Under the pieces are notes generated by a model, which saw only the letters and a program-made list of their open reading frames with translations, made no database searches and was not told the DNA's origin. The position numbers were made by a program, and so were the translations under genes. Positions 36,427 to 44,604 of a stretch of DNA of 64,000 nt are shown here, in pieces (positions within the stretch are counted from its first letter, which is position 1; each line of letters begins with the position of its first letter). The stretch is from Phocaeicola_A sp036804505 (GTDB taxonomy: Bacteria; Bacteroidota; Bacteroidia; Bacteroidales; Bacteroidaceae): contig DAIRSI010000013.1 of assembly GCA_036804505.1 (NCBI GenBank), positions 1-64,000 on the forward strand, in the 5' to 3' direction.

Positions 36427-37071
36427 ATGACAACAAGAAAGAAAATAACAGGAATCTTATTTTTGATTACCCTGACTGTCATGGTTATAACAAATGCATG
36501 CAGCGAAACGACCAAGACTTATAAAATAGTTCAAAGCAACTGTATAGGTTGCAGAGAATGCGTAAAAGTATGCGGTTACAACGCCATAAGCTATACAGCT
36601 ACAGCAAACGGAAGTACTAACCCATATTATGTTCTGATTGACCCTACCAAGTGTGTGGGCTGCGGAGAATGCATAAAAGCATGTGATTATAGTGCAATTG
36701 CAATGGGATGGGATGAAGATGGGACTACATCCGGGAGCAGCAGTACCGGAACATCAACAGGAACCAGTGGTAGCGGAACAACTACCGGTACAGGAACAAC
36801 TACCGGCACAGGAACAACTACCGGCACAGGAACAACTACCGGCACAGGAACAGATTCCGGTTCAGGCAGCTCTACGGGAGGAAGTACGACCACCTCTGTG
36901 GTATACACGGTAAATTCATCAAAATGTACCGGATGCGGACATTGCAGAAATTCATGCGCATATGGGGCACTGACCTTTTCTGGCGGGAAAGCGACGATTA
37001 ATGCCAGCAAATGCACAGGATGTGGTAAATGTGCCTCTGCATGCCCCAGAAGTGCCATCTCAAAAAAGTAA
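36427..37071 (+). CDS. Exported lipoprotein with four [4Fe-4S] ferredoxin motifs
   Basis: A 214-residue protein from ATG 36427 (18 bp after the fusion gene). A hydrophobic signal ends ITNAC, with Cys25 a probable lipid-anchor residue. Two dicluster ferredoxin modules follow: Cys39-42-45-49 with Cys76-79-82-86, and Cys167-170-173-177 with Cys196-199-202-206, each CxxCxxCxxxC. They are separated by about 60 residues of Gly/Ser/Thr, including four copies of a TTTGTG-type hexamer. The signal has no twin-arginine motif, which is odd because Fe-S ferredoxins are normally folded in the cytoplasm. It could relay electrons from the membrane partner encoded just upstream. Confidence 0.82.
   Translation: MTTRKKITGILFLITLTVMVITNACSETTKTYKIVQSNCIGCRECVKVCGYNAISYTATANGSTNPYYVLIDPTKCVGCGECIKACDYSAIAMGWDEDGTTSGSSSTGTSTGTSGSGTTTGTGTTTGTGTTTGTGTTTGTGTDSGSGSSTGGSTTTSVVYTVNSSKCTGCGHCRNSCAYGALTFSGGKATINASKCTGCGKCASACPRSAISKK
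36775..36846 (+). repeat. 18-bp tandem repeat in the lipoprotein linker
   Basis: Four contiguous 18-bp units (36775, 36793, 36811, 36829) with core GGAACAACTACCGGCACA. The first differs by one base, and a degenerate fifth copy follows at 36847. The unit is a multiple of three, so copy-number change would only lengthen or shorten the Gly/Thr linker between the two ferredoxin modules. Confidence 0.92.
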
Positions 37072-37073
37072 TC

Positions 37074-37442
37074 ATGAAATACATTCTGACAGCAATGTTT
37101 ATCTGTTCTAGCCTGATAGCTTTTTCACAGATCCGATTCAATTATAGAAATGAGAAAAAGGATGCTTATCAAATAGGCGATGAAATAGACCTGGTCATTC
37201 AGCTTCAGTCACAACCTCAAACATGCAAGGATGGCATGCGTCAGGCAAAAGTGTTTGTAAGCGGATTGTCAATAGAGACACAAGGTGATTGGGTTTCCCC
37301 ATCCAAAGGCTTATGGCTAAAACAGATAACATTGCGCGTAACCGGAAATGACAAGGGAAAAGCCAAATTAACCGTAATGCGAAAAGTGGATAAGGAATCA
37401 CTTTTCCATCAGGAAACATTCGTCATTAAAGAATCCCATTAA
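37074..37442 (+). CDS. Small secreted protein, paralogue of the locus's first gene
   Basis: A 122-residue protein from ATG 37074, 2 bp after the lipoprotein stop (an open frame extends into that gene but is not preferred). The signal peptide is residues 1-19, ending FSQ. The mature part looks like a single beta-sandwich. Shared landmarks with the 33384 protein are GDE at 36-38, Cys51-Lys52, Trp73, NDKGK at 92-96 and RKVDK at 103-107. No named family is recognised. Its position between the ferredoxin lipoprotein and the permease suggests a periplasmic partner or chaperone of the same system. Confidence 0.75.
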   Translation: MKYILTAMFICSSLIAFSQIRFNYRNEKKDAYQIGDEIDLVIQLQSQPQTCKDGMRQAKVFVSGLSIETQGDWVSPSKGLWLKQITLRVTGNDKGKAKLTVMRKVDKESLFHQETFVIKESH

Positions 37443-37461
37443 ACAAGAATAACAATAAAAA

Positions 37462-38472
37462 ATGGAAGAGGTATTAGCAAAAAACCAATACGAAAGGACA
37501 AAGAAAATATCGCGAATCATTGTTGTTTCAGCAGTCCTATTTACCGTAATCGATATGATTTACATGAACTTGATGGGGATTAATGTCCTTAATCATGATG
37601 CTTGTGTGATATACTCCAGCTTGCCCAAATGGTTATTTTATATCTACGAAAATATTTTTGAATTACTCATAGTCGTTCTTCTCGGTGTTTTCGCCGGGGT
37701 AATCATGGAGCAATATTTTTATAAAATAAAAAGATTTTATCCAAAGAATCAATTGCTTGCTTTCGCATATGCGTCCATTTTGCCGGTTTGCTCATGCGGA
37801 GTAATCCCATTGATTGATTCAATGCAGCGTAGAACATCTTTGAAAGTGATAACGACTTTTGTAGTTGCAGCGCCTCTTTTAAATCCTTATATTATCTTTA
37901 TTTCCTTCACCGTTCTTGGACTGAAATATACAATATTGAGAATTTGCGCCTCATTCTTCTTAGCCATTCTTTCTGGATGGTTATTGGAATTTATTTCGAA
38001 ATATTTCAAAAGTCTGAATTGGGGGACATATAAAGCATGTAAGTCGGATTGCAATGTTGTACCCGATAGGGATCCTTTTGTGAAGGCGGTGAAAATAACC
38101 CGAAAACTTTTGCCCTATGTATTTATTGCGGGTCTCATTAGTTTTATCTTTGCCATCTGGAATCCGCGTCAGTATCTGGAAAGTATGAGTTTCAGTCATG
38201 AGCCATGGGCTACGTTGATTATGACAATTATTGGAATACCTATTTATGTGTGCAATGGTACGGACGTTCTCTTTCTCAAACCACTCATGCAATATACCGA
38301 CCTTACTTTAGGAAGTGCCATGGCTTTTTCTCTGGCCTCTTCGGCTGTGTGTACATCATCAATCATTATGCTTGTGAAATTTATCGGTCGTAATTTGGCT
38401 ATTGCATTGGTGTCTATTATCGTTCTTCTTACCATCACTTCTTCCATACTTATCAATTTATTGTTTGCCTGA
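37462..38472 (+). CDS. CSCG-motif permease (ArsP_1/DUF318, SO_0444-like)
   Basis: A 336-residue inner-membrane protein with about eight helices. It carries PVCSCGVIPLID (Cys110, Cys112) in the first half, followed by the pore-like APLLNPYIIF, and IYVCNGTDVLFLKPL in the second half. This is the two-fold pattern of the UPF0718/ArsP_1 permeases, some of which export methylated arsenicals or have been linked to Cu/Zn efflux. The substrate cannot be told here. It starts 19 bp after the small paralogue and appears to be the last gene of the iron-sulfur locus. No clear terminator follows. Confidence 0.85.
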   Translation: MEEVLAKNQYERTKKISRIIVVSAVLFTVIDMIYMNLMGINVLNHDACVIYSSLPKWLFYIYENIFELLIVVLLGVFAGVIMEQYFYKIKRFYPKNQLLAFAYASILPVCSCGVIPLIDSMQRRTSLKVITTFVVAAPLLNPYIIFISFTVLGLKYTILRICASFFLAILSGWLLEFISKYFKSLNWGTYKACKSDCNVVPDRDPFVKAVKITRKLLPYVFIAGLISFIFAIWNPRQYLESMSFSHEPWATLIMTIIGIPIYVCNGTDVLFLKPLMQYTDLTLGSAMAFSLASSAVCTSSIIMLVKFIGRNLAIALVSIIVLLTITSSILINLLFA

Positions 38473-38561
38473 CAGGAAAAATTCTCATAATAAAAACACC
38501 TTATTTAACGTAAATTTGAATAATAATATGCACAAATAGGACAAATGGGGGCAAAATATAT

Positions 38562-38569
38562 GTATCTTT
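38562..38569 (+). promoter_or_regulatory. -7 promoter box for the PAP2 gene
   Basis: TATCTTTG, a perfect TAnnTTTG, lies 32 bp before the ATG. The nearest TTTG (38515-38518) is too far for a standard -33 box. Confidence 0.5.
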
Positions 38570-38601
38570 GCTGGTATAATTATTGAAAAATTAATCGTAA
38601 G

Positions 38602-39861
38602 ATGCTATCGCAACAAAATTTCTGTAGGTTCATTTTTATATGGATATCTATGCTCTTAATTACTGTTGATATTCACTCACAAACTTGTAACGACACTATA
38701 AAAGTGCAGTGTGCAGGTGATACTATATCTTTTTTTGCTTCCAGATATCGTCCGGCGAAAGCCAATTTGATTGAAGCGGAAATCATATCATTTCCAATTA
38801 TGGTTGGTGCACTTTGTGTGGAAGGAGATAAAGATGAATTCAGCAACCTCAGAAGCAATTATCTTCCCAAATTCCAGTCAACCATCGATAACTATTCGCA
38901 GTTTCTGCCTGCAGCCGTAATGCTCGGCTTGAAAATCGGCGGGGTTAAAGGGCAATCTTCATGGGGCAGAATGCTTACGGCAGATGCCTTTTCAATAGCT
39001 TTAATGGCAGGAACAGTGAATGCATTGAAATATTCTGTAAAAAGCAGACGACCGGACGGCTCCACACGAAATTCATTTCCTTCCGGTCATACTGCCACAG
39101 CCTTTATGACGGCAACCATGCTTGCCAATGAATATGGATGGCGAAATCCGCTTATCAGTATTGGAGCCTATACTTCGGCAACTTTTACCGGAGCATTCAG
39201 AATGGCCAACAATCGCCATTGGCTCAGTGATGTCCTTTTCGGAGCCGGAGTTGGTGTTCTATCCACTCAGCTGGGTTATTTCCTTACTGATCTTATTTAC
39301 AAAGACAGGGGCCTCAATAAGGACTCTTTTCATTCTTCAAACCTTTCCAAAGAAGATTCTCCTTCATTTTTCGGCATTTATTTAGGGTATGATTTTCCTA
39401 TCGGAAAGTATGGTAGCAGTGTTGGGAAAATACCACAACATGTGAGCGGTGGAGTAACAGGTTTGGAAGGCGCATACTTTTTCAATTCCAGATGGGGTAT
39501 AGGTGGACGCTTTACTGCCGGAACCATTACATTCAATGAAGATGTGGATGATGAGACGATTGATAATGTCGCTTTCATGCCGGGAGTCTATTATTCCTTA
39601 CCTTTGAGCAAGCATTTGTCGATAGAAACCAAATTGCTGGCAGGTTGGAATTTATATACCAAGACAATCTTTGATGGCATCAGATACAAGGCATCAAACG
39701 GTATGAGCGTTGGAACCGGTATCAATATTAAATTCCGTTTGAATAAGAGTTATGACATGCGCCTTTTTTGTGATTATAACATAAATTCTCCTTACAAGCC
39801 TCTTTTCTCAAATTATATGAATCATGTGGCAGTTGGTGGATCCACATCAATTTCTTTCTGA
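38602..39861 (+). CDS. PAP2-family phosphatase with a C-terminal beta-barrel-like domain
   Basis: A 419-residue exported protein (signal peptide about 1-27). The PAP2 phosphatase triad motifs are clear: KSRRPDGSTRNSFPSGHTA around residues 148-166 and RHWLSD near 206, comprising the acid phosphatase RP, PSGH and RxxxxxHxxxD-type elements. Such enzymes dephosphorylate lipids such as undecaprenyl pyrophosphate or lipid A. After about residue 250 the chain becomes a beta-strand-rich segment of about 165 residues ending SISF, typical of a small outer-membrane barrel. It has its own promoter box but follows the iron-sulfur locus directly. Confidence 0.85.
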   Translation: MLSQQNFCRFIFIWISMLLITVDIHSQTCNDTIKVQCAGDTISFFASRYRPAKANLIEAEIISFPIMVGALCVEGDKDEFSNLRSNYLPKFQSTIDNYSQFLPAAVMLGLKIGGVKGQSSWGRMLTADAFSIALMAGTVNALKYSVKSRRPDGSTRNSFPSGHTATAFMTATMLANEYGWRNPLISIGAYTSATFTGAFRMANNRHWLSDVLFGAGVGVLSTQLGYFLTDLIYKDRGLNKDSFHSSNLSKEDSPSFFGIYLGYDFPIGKYGSSVGKIPQHVSGGVTGLEGAYFFNSRWGIGGRFTAGTITFNEDVDDETIDNVAFMPGVYYSLPLSKHLSIETKLLAGWNLYTKTIFDGIRYKASNGMSVGTGINIKFRLNKSYDMRLFCDYNINSPYKPLFSNYMNHVAVGGSTSISF

Positions 39862-39867
39862 TTTTCT

Positions 39868-39899
39868 TTTGCTTTTCTCAAAATGTATAAATAACTTTG
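39868..39899 (+). promoter_or_regulatory. Promoter of the PL22-like lyase gene
   Basis: A TTTG at 39868-39871 and TAACTTTG at 39892-39899 with a 20-bp spacer, a good Bacteroidota promoter about 50 bp before the ATG. Confidence 0.7.
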
Positions 39900-39952
39900 T
39901 GAGGTTATTGAAAAACATGTATAATTTCATTTCAACTTAAAAATGTAAAGAT

Positions 39953-41194
39953 ATGAAAACAAAAAATTTCTGTGTACTGACAACTTTTTTGGCATGTACC
40001 CAATTTATGTGTGCCCAAATACCTGTGATGGAAACGGGTGGAAAAGAAATGCCCAACCAATGGATCGATAAAGATACAGGACATGAAATCATTAAGCTTA
40101 CCCGTCGGGATGGTGTGAATATGAGTTTTTATTTCCATAATAACCCTTTTGTGGACGGTAAAATGATTTTTGTCGGAGGCAATCGTGATAACAAGAAGAG
40201 TGATGTAACCAAACAGGAAATCTACAACATGAGAGATAATAATCTGCAGATGTATGATGTTGACCTTAAAACATTTGCCATTGAACAGCTCACTCATGAA
40301 GATTTCCCCATGCATTCTGAAATAGTTTGTCACAAGACCAAAGAAATCTTTTATCAGAAGAAAGACAGTGTATTCAGTCTGAATATCAACACGAAGCACA
40401 AAAAACTCATCTGTTTGCTTCCTGCTGATAAAAACGGTGGCATTGTAACAGTAAATATGAATGCTACCTTGATTGCCGGTACATATTCAGATCCCACTGA
40501 AAAAGATGTCTACAAGAACAATCCCGGAAAAAGTTCTTTTGAGGCCATTTGGGCTGCAAAAAAGCTCCATACTATATTTCTGATAGATGTAAAGACGGGT
40601 AAGGTCAGCGATTTGTTTTCCGATCATGCTTGGCTCAATCATCTCCAGTTTTCACCCACAGATCCTAATCTTTTGATGTTCTGCCATGAAGGTCCGTGGC
40701 ATAAAGTAGATCGTATATGGACTATTGATGTTGTAAAGAAAGGTGAACCAAGGCTTATCCACAAGCGTACAATGGATATGGAAATAGCCGGTCATGAATG
40801 GTTTGGCAATGATGGCAAGCATATATACTTTGACTTGCAGAAACCGCGTGGAGAAACGTTCTATGTCGGCAAAGTGGATTTGAAGACTTATAAAGAGGAA
40901 GACTTTGAACTCACAAGAAACGAATGGTCCATTCATTTTACGACATCATGGGGTAAGGAAAATATTCTTGCCGGTGATGGAGGAGATGATTCACAAGTGG
41001 CACATGCCAAAGACGGCAGATGGTTATATCTATTCAATATCGACGGGAACAAACTGAAATCCACCAAACTGGTAAATATGAAGAATCACAATTACCATCT
41101 GGAGCCCAATGTCCATTTTTCTCCAGACAACAAATGGATAATATTCAGAGCAAACTTTGAAGGCTATGAAAATGTATATGCAGTGAAAATATAA
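39953..41194 (+). CDS. PL22-like oligogalacturonate lyase
   Basis: A 413-residue secreted seven-bladed beta-propeller protein (signal peptide 1-21, ending MCAQ). It carries the oligogalacturonate-lyase landmarks: CHEGPWHKVDRIW near residue 243, GHEWFGNDGKHIYFD near 280, and HNYHLEPNVHFSPD near the C-terminus with the metal-binding histidines. PL22 enzymes cleave small unsaturated or saturated galacturonate oligomers by beta-elimination with Mn2+. It has its own promoter and converges on the minus-strand arm of the polysaccharide locus across a shared terminator. Confidence 0.85.
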   Translation: MKTKNFCVLTTFLACTQFMCAQIPVMETGGKEMPNQWIDKDTGHEIIKLTRRDGVNMSFYFHNNPFVDGKMIFVGGNRDNKKSDVTKQEIYNMRDNNLQMYDVDLKTFAIEQLTHEDFPMHSEIVCHKTKEIFYQKKDSVFSLNINTKHKKLICLLPADKNGGIVTVNMNATLIAGTYSDPTEKDVYKNNPGKSSFEAIWAAKKLHTIFLIDVKTGKVSDLFSDHAWLNHLQFSPTDPNLLMFCHEGPWHKVDRIWTIDVVKKGEPRLIHKRTMDMEIAGHEWFGNDGKHIYFDLQKPRGETFYVGKVDLKTYKEEDFELTRNEWSIHFTTSWGKENILAGDGGDDSQVAHAKDGRWLYLFNIDGNKLKSTKLVNMKNHNYHLEPNVHFSPDNKWIIFRANFEGYENVYAVKI

Positions 41195-41208
41195 ACAATA
41201 CAGATTGC

Positions 41209-41256
41209 TAAAAAAATAAGGATGGTTCATTTTATTGTTCCATCCTTATTTCTTAT
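41209..41256. terminator. Bidirectional terminator between the PL22 and CE1 genes
   Basis: A perfect 12-bp stem (41214-41225 with 41240-41251), with A-rich sequence before and T-rich sequence after. It can stop transcripts from both the plus-strand lyase and the minus-strand esterase, whose stops flank it. Confidence 0.85.
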
Positions 41257-41268
41257 ATTGGAAGTTTG

Positions 41269-42435
41269 TTATTTCTTGAACAATCTAGGGGCAAAGTCAT
41301 TAAATGCTCTGCGCCATGTGAGCCATTCGTGGGCAGTTCCTTCCGATTCATGATAAACTACATTCTTGATTCCATACGCTTGTAGTGCATCTACTGCTTT
41401 TTTAGCATTGGGGCCTTCTACGGAACCGGTGCTGATGAAAGTAAGATTCATCTGTTTGTTGTAGGCTGCAGCATCCTTGTATATTCCATTGAATGCTGTT
41501 TCTACATTACCGTCTCTAAATCCCATGAAACCACTGAATGTTCCCATCCAAGCAAACTTGTCCATATTGTGATAAACGGTCTGTGTAGTTTGCATGCCAC
41601 CTCTTGAAAGGCCTGCCATAGCACGGTGTTGTCTGTCAGGAATAGTGCGGAAAGTATTGTCGATGAATGGCATTAAATCCTTTACGTAAATCTGTGTCAC
41701 ATCATTGGTTGAAGCCTGGCGGACATCGGAATTTGTTTTGATATCACCGCTATCCATAACAATCAGCATAGGAACGGCTTTTTTCTCGGCTATCAATCCG
41801 TCGATGATATTGCCTACATGACCTTGAATAGACCATCCGTTTTCATCTTCTCCCCAACCATGGAGCAAATAAAGAACCGGATATTTCTTGTTAGGGTTCT
41901 TTTCATATTCGGCAGGAACATATACATTAATATGGCGTTCCAATCCATTTATATCGGACCAGTAGTAGATAGAACGAATTTGTCCATGAGGAATGGCTTT
42001 GTTAAACCGATAATAATTGCCTTCCGTTCCTTCCGGGATTTCCACGCCTGACGATTTCCAATTGCTGCCGAAAAAAGCATCTGTATTGCGGTCCATGACT
42101 GCCACACCATCGATAAGAACGGCATAGTAATGAAATCCTACAACCTGAGGATCGGAAGTACAAGTCCAGATTCCTTTTTCATCTTTAGTCATATCATATT
42201 TCTTGTTACACAAATCTACCTGTACTTTCTGGGCAGAAGGAGCAACTACACGAAACATCACTTGGTGAGTTTGTGTATTCACTGCCGGATACTGTGCAAG
42301 GAAAATATTCGTAGAACTTGGTTTGTAACCTTCGGGCAGCGGTTCCTGTTGCTGTCCGCGCATGATACCCGCAAATTGGGCAGATGCTGCACCGCACATC
42401 AATGTGGCGGCAAGTAAAAGCATAATCTTTTTCAT
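41269..42435 (-). CDS. CE1-type carbohydrate esterase, first copy
   Basis: A 388-residue secreted esterase (signal peptide 1-20, ending ASAQ). An N-terminal CBM48-like beta-sandwich (about 40-145, FRVVAPSAQKVQVDL) precedes an alpha/beta-hydrolase with the nucleophile elbow GLSRGG (Ser277) and a C-terminal His in TAHEWLTWRR. Family members remove ferulic or acetyl groups from xylan or pectin side chains. It is the last gene of the minus-strand arm, after GH43. The copy at 53416-54558 shares its layout and motifs. Confidence 0.9.
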   Translation of the reverse strand: MKKIMLLLAATLMCGAASAQFAGIMRGQQQEPLPEGYKPSSTNIFLAQYPAVNTQTHQVMFRVVAPSAQKVQVDLCNKKYDMTKDEKGIWTCTSDPQVVGFHYYAVLIDGVAVMDRNTDAFFGSNWKSSGVEIPEGTEGNYYRFNKAIPHGQIRSIYYWSDINGLERHINVYVPAEYEKNPNKKYPVLYLLHGWGEDENGWSIQGHVGNIIDGLIAEKKAVPMLIVMDSGDIKTNSDVRQASTNDVTQIYVKDLMPFIDNTFRTIPDRQHRAMAGLSRGGMQTTQTVYHNMDKFAWMGTFSGFMGFRDGNVETAFNGIYKDAAAYNKQMNLTFISTGSVEGPNAKKAVDALQAYGIKNVVYHESEGTAHEWLTWRRAFNDFAPRLFKK

Positions 42436-42468
42436 ATTATTGATTTAATATTTGATAATATAAGTATG

Positions 42469-43623
42469 TTATAATATTCTTTTGCCTAATACAAGACGAT
42501 CGCCCGAATCATCAATTTCCCAAATTTGAGGTTTCCTAGGGCCATCACCCTCAGCATGATGTACAATGAAAAGACGCTTTCCATCAAAGCTGGTGAACAT
42601 CATTCCGTGTCCGGAGTTATTACCTATCAGAGGTTTGTCTGCCTGTATCCATGGGCCATCAATTGTGCTCGATTCAGAATAAGCTACACATTCCAAATAT
42701 CGGTTTTTCCCCCATGAGGCCCAAAGCATGCCTAGTTTTCCGGTTTTGGTGCGAAACATTTCAGGTCCGTCTGTTACCCATCCCGGAATTCGCAATCCGT
42801 AAGTCATTTCGCCGTTACCTACCATCTCGAGCGGTAAGGGTGATTCCGTCGCCCTGAACAGCATTTTAGGTTCGGAAATGGATTTACTCAAGTCGGGCGA
42901 AAGTTTTACGTATTCCATGGTACCATCAAACGTCTGCATCCATTCATGTACGAACACCATATAAGGTTGTCCATTCTCCACATAGATTGTTCCGTCAATG
43001 ATGTCCCAATTATGAGGCAAGTAATCATAGTTCGGATCCGGATTCTTCAATTTGAAAGGTCCGTCAGGTGTGTCTGCTTCCAGAATCATCGTCTGATGAC
43101 GATAAATATTATACCTTCTCGGCACGACATCTACAAGTTCCCGACTTCCAAAAGATGCTGCATAGTAATATTTTCCATTTACTTCATGTATTTCTGCGGC
43201 AGCAACAAATTTTGTATTCTCCATCCACGTACCTCTTGTATCATAAGCACCATATGGACCGGTCCAGTTCTTCAAGTCTTTGCTCTTGTAAATGACGCCT
43301 CCACTGCCAGTAAGATAATACGTTTTAGTTTTTGAGTCGGCAAAAATATATGGATCACTCATGCTCATTTTATCAAGCGTGGTGGTCGTTACTTGATGTT
43401 CATCTAGAACACTTGCACTCATCATGACCCTGGGTGGGAGTGCGGGATGTATACTCTTGCCATCTTTATTTGTCTGTGGCATTCCAAATCCTTTTGATCC
43501 GGGAGGTGCCTGCATGGTTATCGTTGGGACCAACTCTTTTTTTGATGTAGTTTGCTCGTTGTTTTGCGCTGACATAGACGTCGACAACAAAACTGAGACA
43601 GAAAAGATAAAAATTTTTCTCAT
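42469..43623 (-). CDS. GH43-family glycoside hydrolase, first copy
   Basis: A 384-residue secreted five-bladed propeller (signal peptide 1-19, ending MSAQ). The GH43 base Asp lies in MSDPYIFAD near residue 90, the second Asp in IDGTIYVENG, and a likely His in NSGHGMMF near 345. At the position where GH43 usually has the general-acid Glu (EGP), this protein reads VTDGPEMF. The usual substrates of the family are arabinose- or xylose-containing chains. It lies 33 bp before the CE1 gene and has a promoter box of its own upstream. Confidence 0.9.
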   Translation of the reverse strand: MRKIFIFSVSVLLSTSMSAQNNEQTTSKKELVPTITMQAPPGSKGFGMPQTNKDGKSIHPALPPRVMMSASVLDEHQVTTTTLDKMSMSDPYIFADSKTKTYYLTGSGGVIYKSKDLKNWTGPYGAYDTRGTWMENTKFVAAAEIHEVNGKYYYAASFGSRELVDVVPRRYNIYRHQTMILEADTPDGPFKLKNPDPNYDYLPHNWDIIDGTIYVENGQPYMVFVHEWMQTFDGTMEYVKLSPDLSKSISEPKMLFRATESPLPLEMVGNGEMTYGLRIPGWVTDGPEMFRTKTGKLGMLWASWGKNRYLECVAYSESSTIDGPWIQADKPLIGNNSGHGMMFTSFDGKRLFIVHHAEGDGPRKPQIWEIDDSGDRLVLGKRIL

Positions 43624-43649
43624 GACATATAAGATTTAAAATTGTAGCT

Positions 43650-43657
43650 CAAAATTA
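43650..43657 (-). promoter_or_regulatory. -7 promoter box for the minus-strand GH43-CE1 pair
   Basis: CAAAATTA on the plus strand reads TAATTTTG on the minus strand, matching TAnnTTTG, 27 bp before the GH43 start. A CAAT tract about 20 bp further upstream is only a weak -33 partner. Confidence 0.4.
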
Positions 43658-43671
43658 GACAGTTTCATCAT

Positions 43672-43737
43672 TACGGACAATTCTTTTTGTTACACAAAGC
43701 TCGTGCTGTTGTAACGGATATTGCAGAAAAGTCCGTA
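43672..43737. repeat. Nested inverted repeats upstream of the GH43 gene
   Basis: The outer arms TACGGAC (43672-43678) and GTCCGTA (43731-43737) enclose the inner arms GTTACA (43689-43694) and TGTAAC (43710-43715). The structure lies just upstream of the minus-strand -7 box, between the LamG stop and the GH43 start. It could be a regulator site or an RNA fold. Confidence 0.55.
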
Positions 43738-43773
43738 TTTTTATCAAAAAAGTAAATCAAGTAATATGAACGT

Positions 43774-44592
43774 TTACTTATTTCTCATAGAATAGAGTTT
43801 CCTGATTTCTTTTTGTGAAAGTATTCTATTATAAATTCTGAAATCATCCATATATCCATTGTAATAAGGATCAGGAGCAAAGCGACTTCTGCCTAACCAA
43901 TTACAAAGGGTTGGAACATCTTGTGGCTTTAGACAGAATGTGTTTGTTCCTGTTTTTTCCCCGTTAACATAAAGGGTAACGATACCTTCCAGAGGAACTT
44001 CTTCTCCTTTACGATTTTTCTTTATACCATTCGGATTCTTTGATTTTGAATTATAAACAATTACATAATGTGCCCATTGGTTAGGAATAATATCGTATTG
44101 CAGATACGCATTTGCCGGATTCTGTTGCATAATATCGGGAATACTTTCAACAGGTATACCTTTATAGGTAACCCATTGGTCAAACCACATATCGTGTGTA
44201 CCAGCTTTGTGTGAACGTCCTATGAGCCACGTTACGGAATTACCTGCTTGAGGCTTATCCTGATTAAAGTCCAGTATTCTTTCCCATAAGCTGGCCGTAA
44301 TCATTTTGCACCATATACTGATAGAATAATCTCCATTAAAATAGACCTTATTCCTGGGATATTCCACATAATTATCCTTTCCATTAAAATATACACAACC
44401 TTTTCCAACAATGCTTTCCTTGTTGATAGAGGCTCCATTCAGTATGCCGTTGAAGTGATTTTTACTCATATCTGCAGCATCTTTATCAAATGTAGAATGT
44501 AGCACTAAACCCTTGTTTAAATTTTGTGCAGTTAATATTCCACTTGTCAACAATAAAACACTCAGTAATCCAAAAATCTTTTTCATTTTCAT
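43774..44592 (-). CDS. Secreted LamG/concanavalin A-like lectin-domain protein
   Basis: A protein of about 272 residues from the ATG at 44592; the frame opens with a TTG at 44601, which is not preferred. The signal peptide ends LTAQ. The rest is one LamG_3-type jelly roll: LVLHSTFDKDAADMSKNHF at the start, VYFNGKDNYVEYP, YSISIWCKM and DDFRIYNRILSQKEI at the end. Such domains bind glycans. No catalytic residues are evident. It lies 12 bp after the hybrid regulator, so it is probably co-transcribed with the regulator. Confidence 0.85.
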   Translation of the reverse strand: MKMKKIFGLLSVLLLTSGILTAQNLNKGLVLHSTFDKDAADMSKNHFNGILNGASINKESIVGKGCVYFNGKDNYVEYPRNKVYFNGDYSISIWCKMITASLWERILDFNQDKPQAGNSVTWLIGRSHKAGTHDMWFDQWVTYKGIPVESIPDIMQQNPANAYLQYDIIPNQWAHYVIVYNSKSKNPNGIKKNRKGEEVPLEGIVTLYVNGEKTGTNTFCLKPQDVPTLCNWLGRSRFAPDPYYNGYMDDFRIYNRILSQKEIRKLYSMRNK

Positions 44593-44604
44593 AATTATCA
44601 AAAT

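Noticed and set aside
36683..36913. A 76-codon open frame over the Gly/Thr linker repeats
   Set aside because: It is a shadow frame made open by the 18-bp repeats; the ferredoxin lipoprotein frame explains the sequence fully.
36687..37058. Antisense open frame of 123 codons rich in Pro and Val
   Set aside because: This is also a by-product of the repeat and cysteine codons of the lipoprotein gene, with no start signal or homology.
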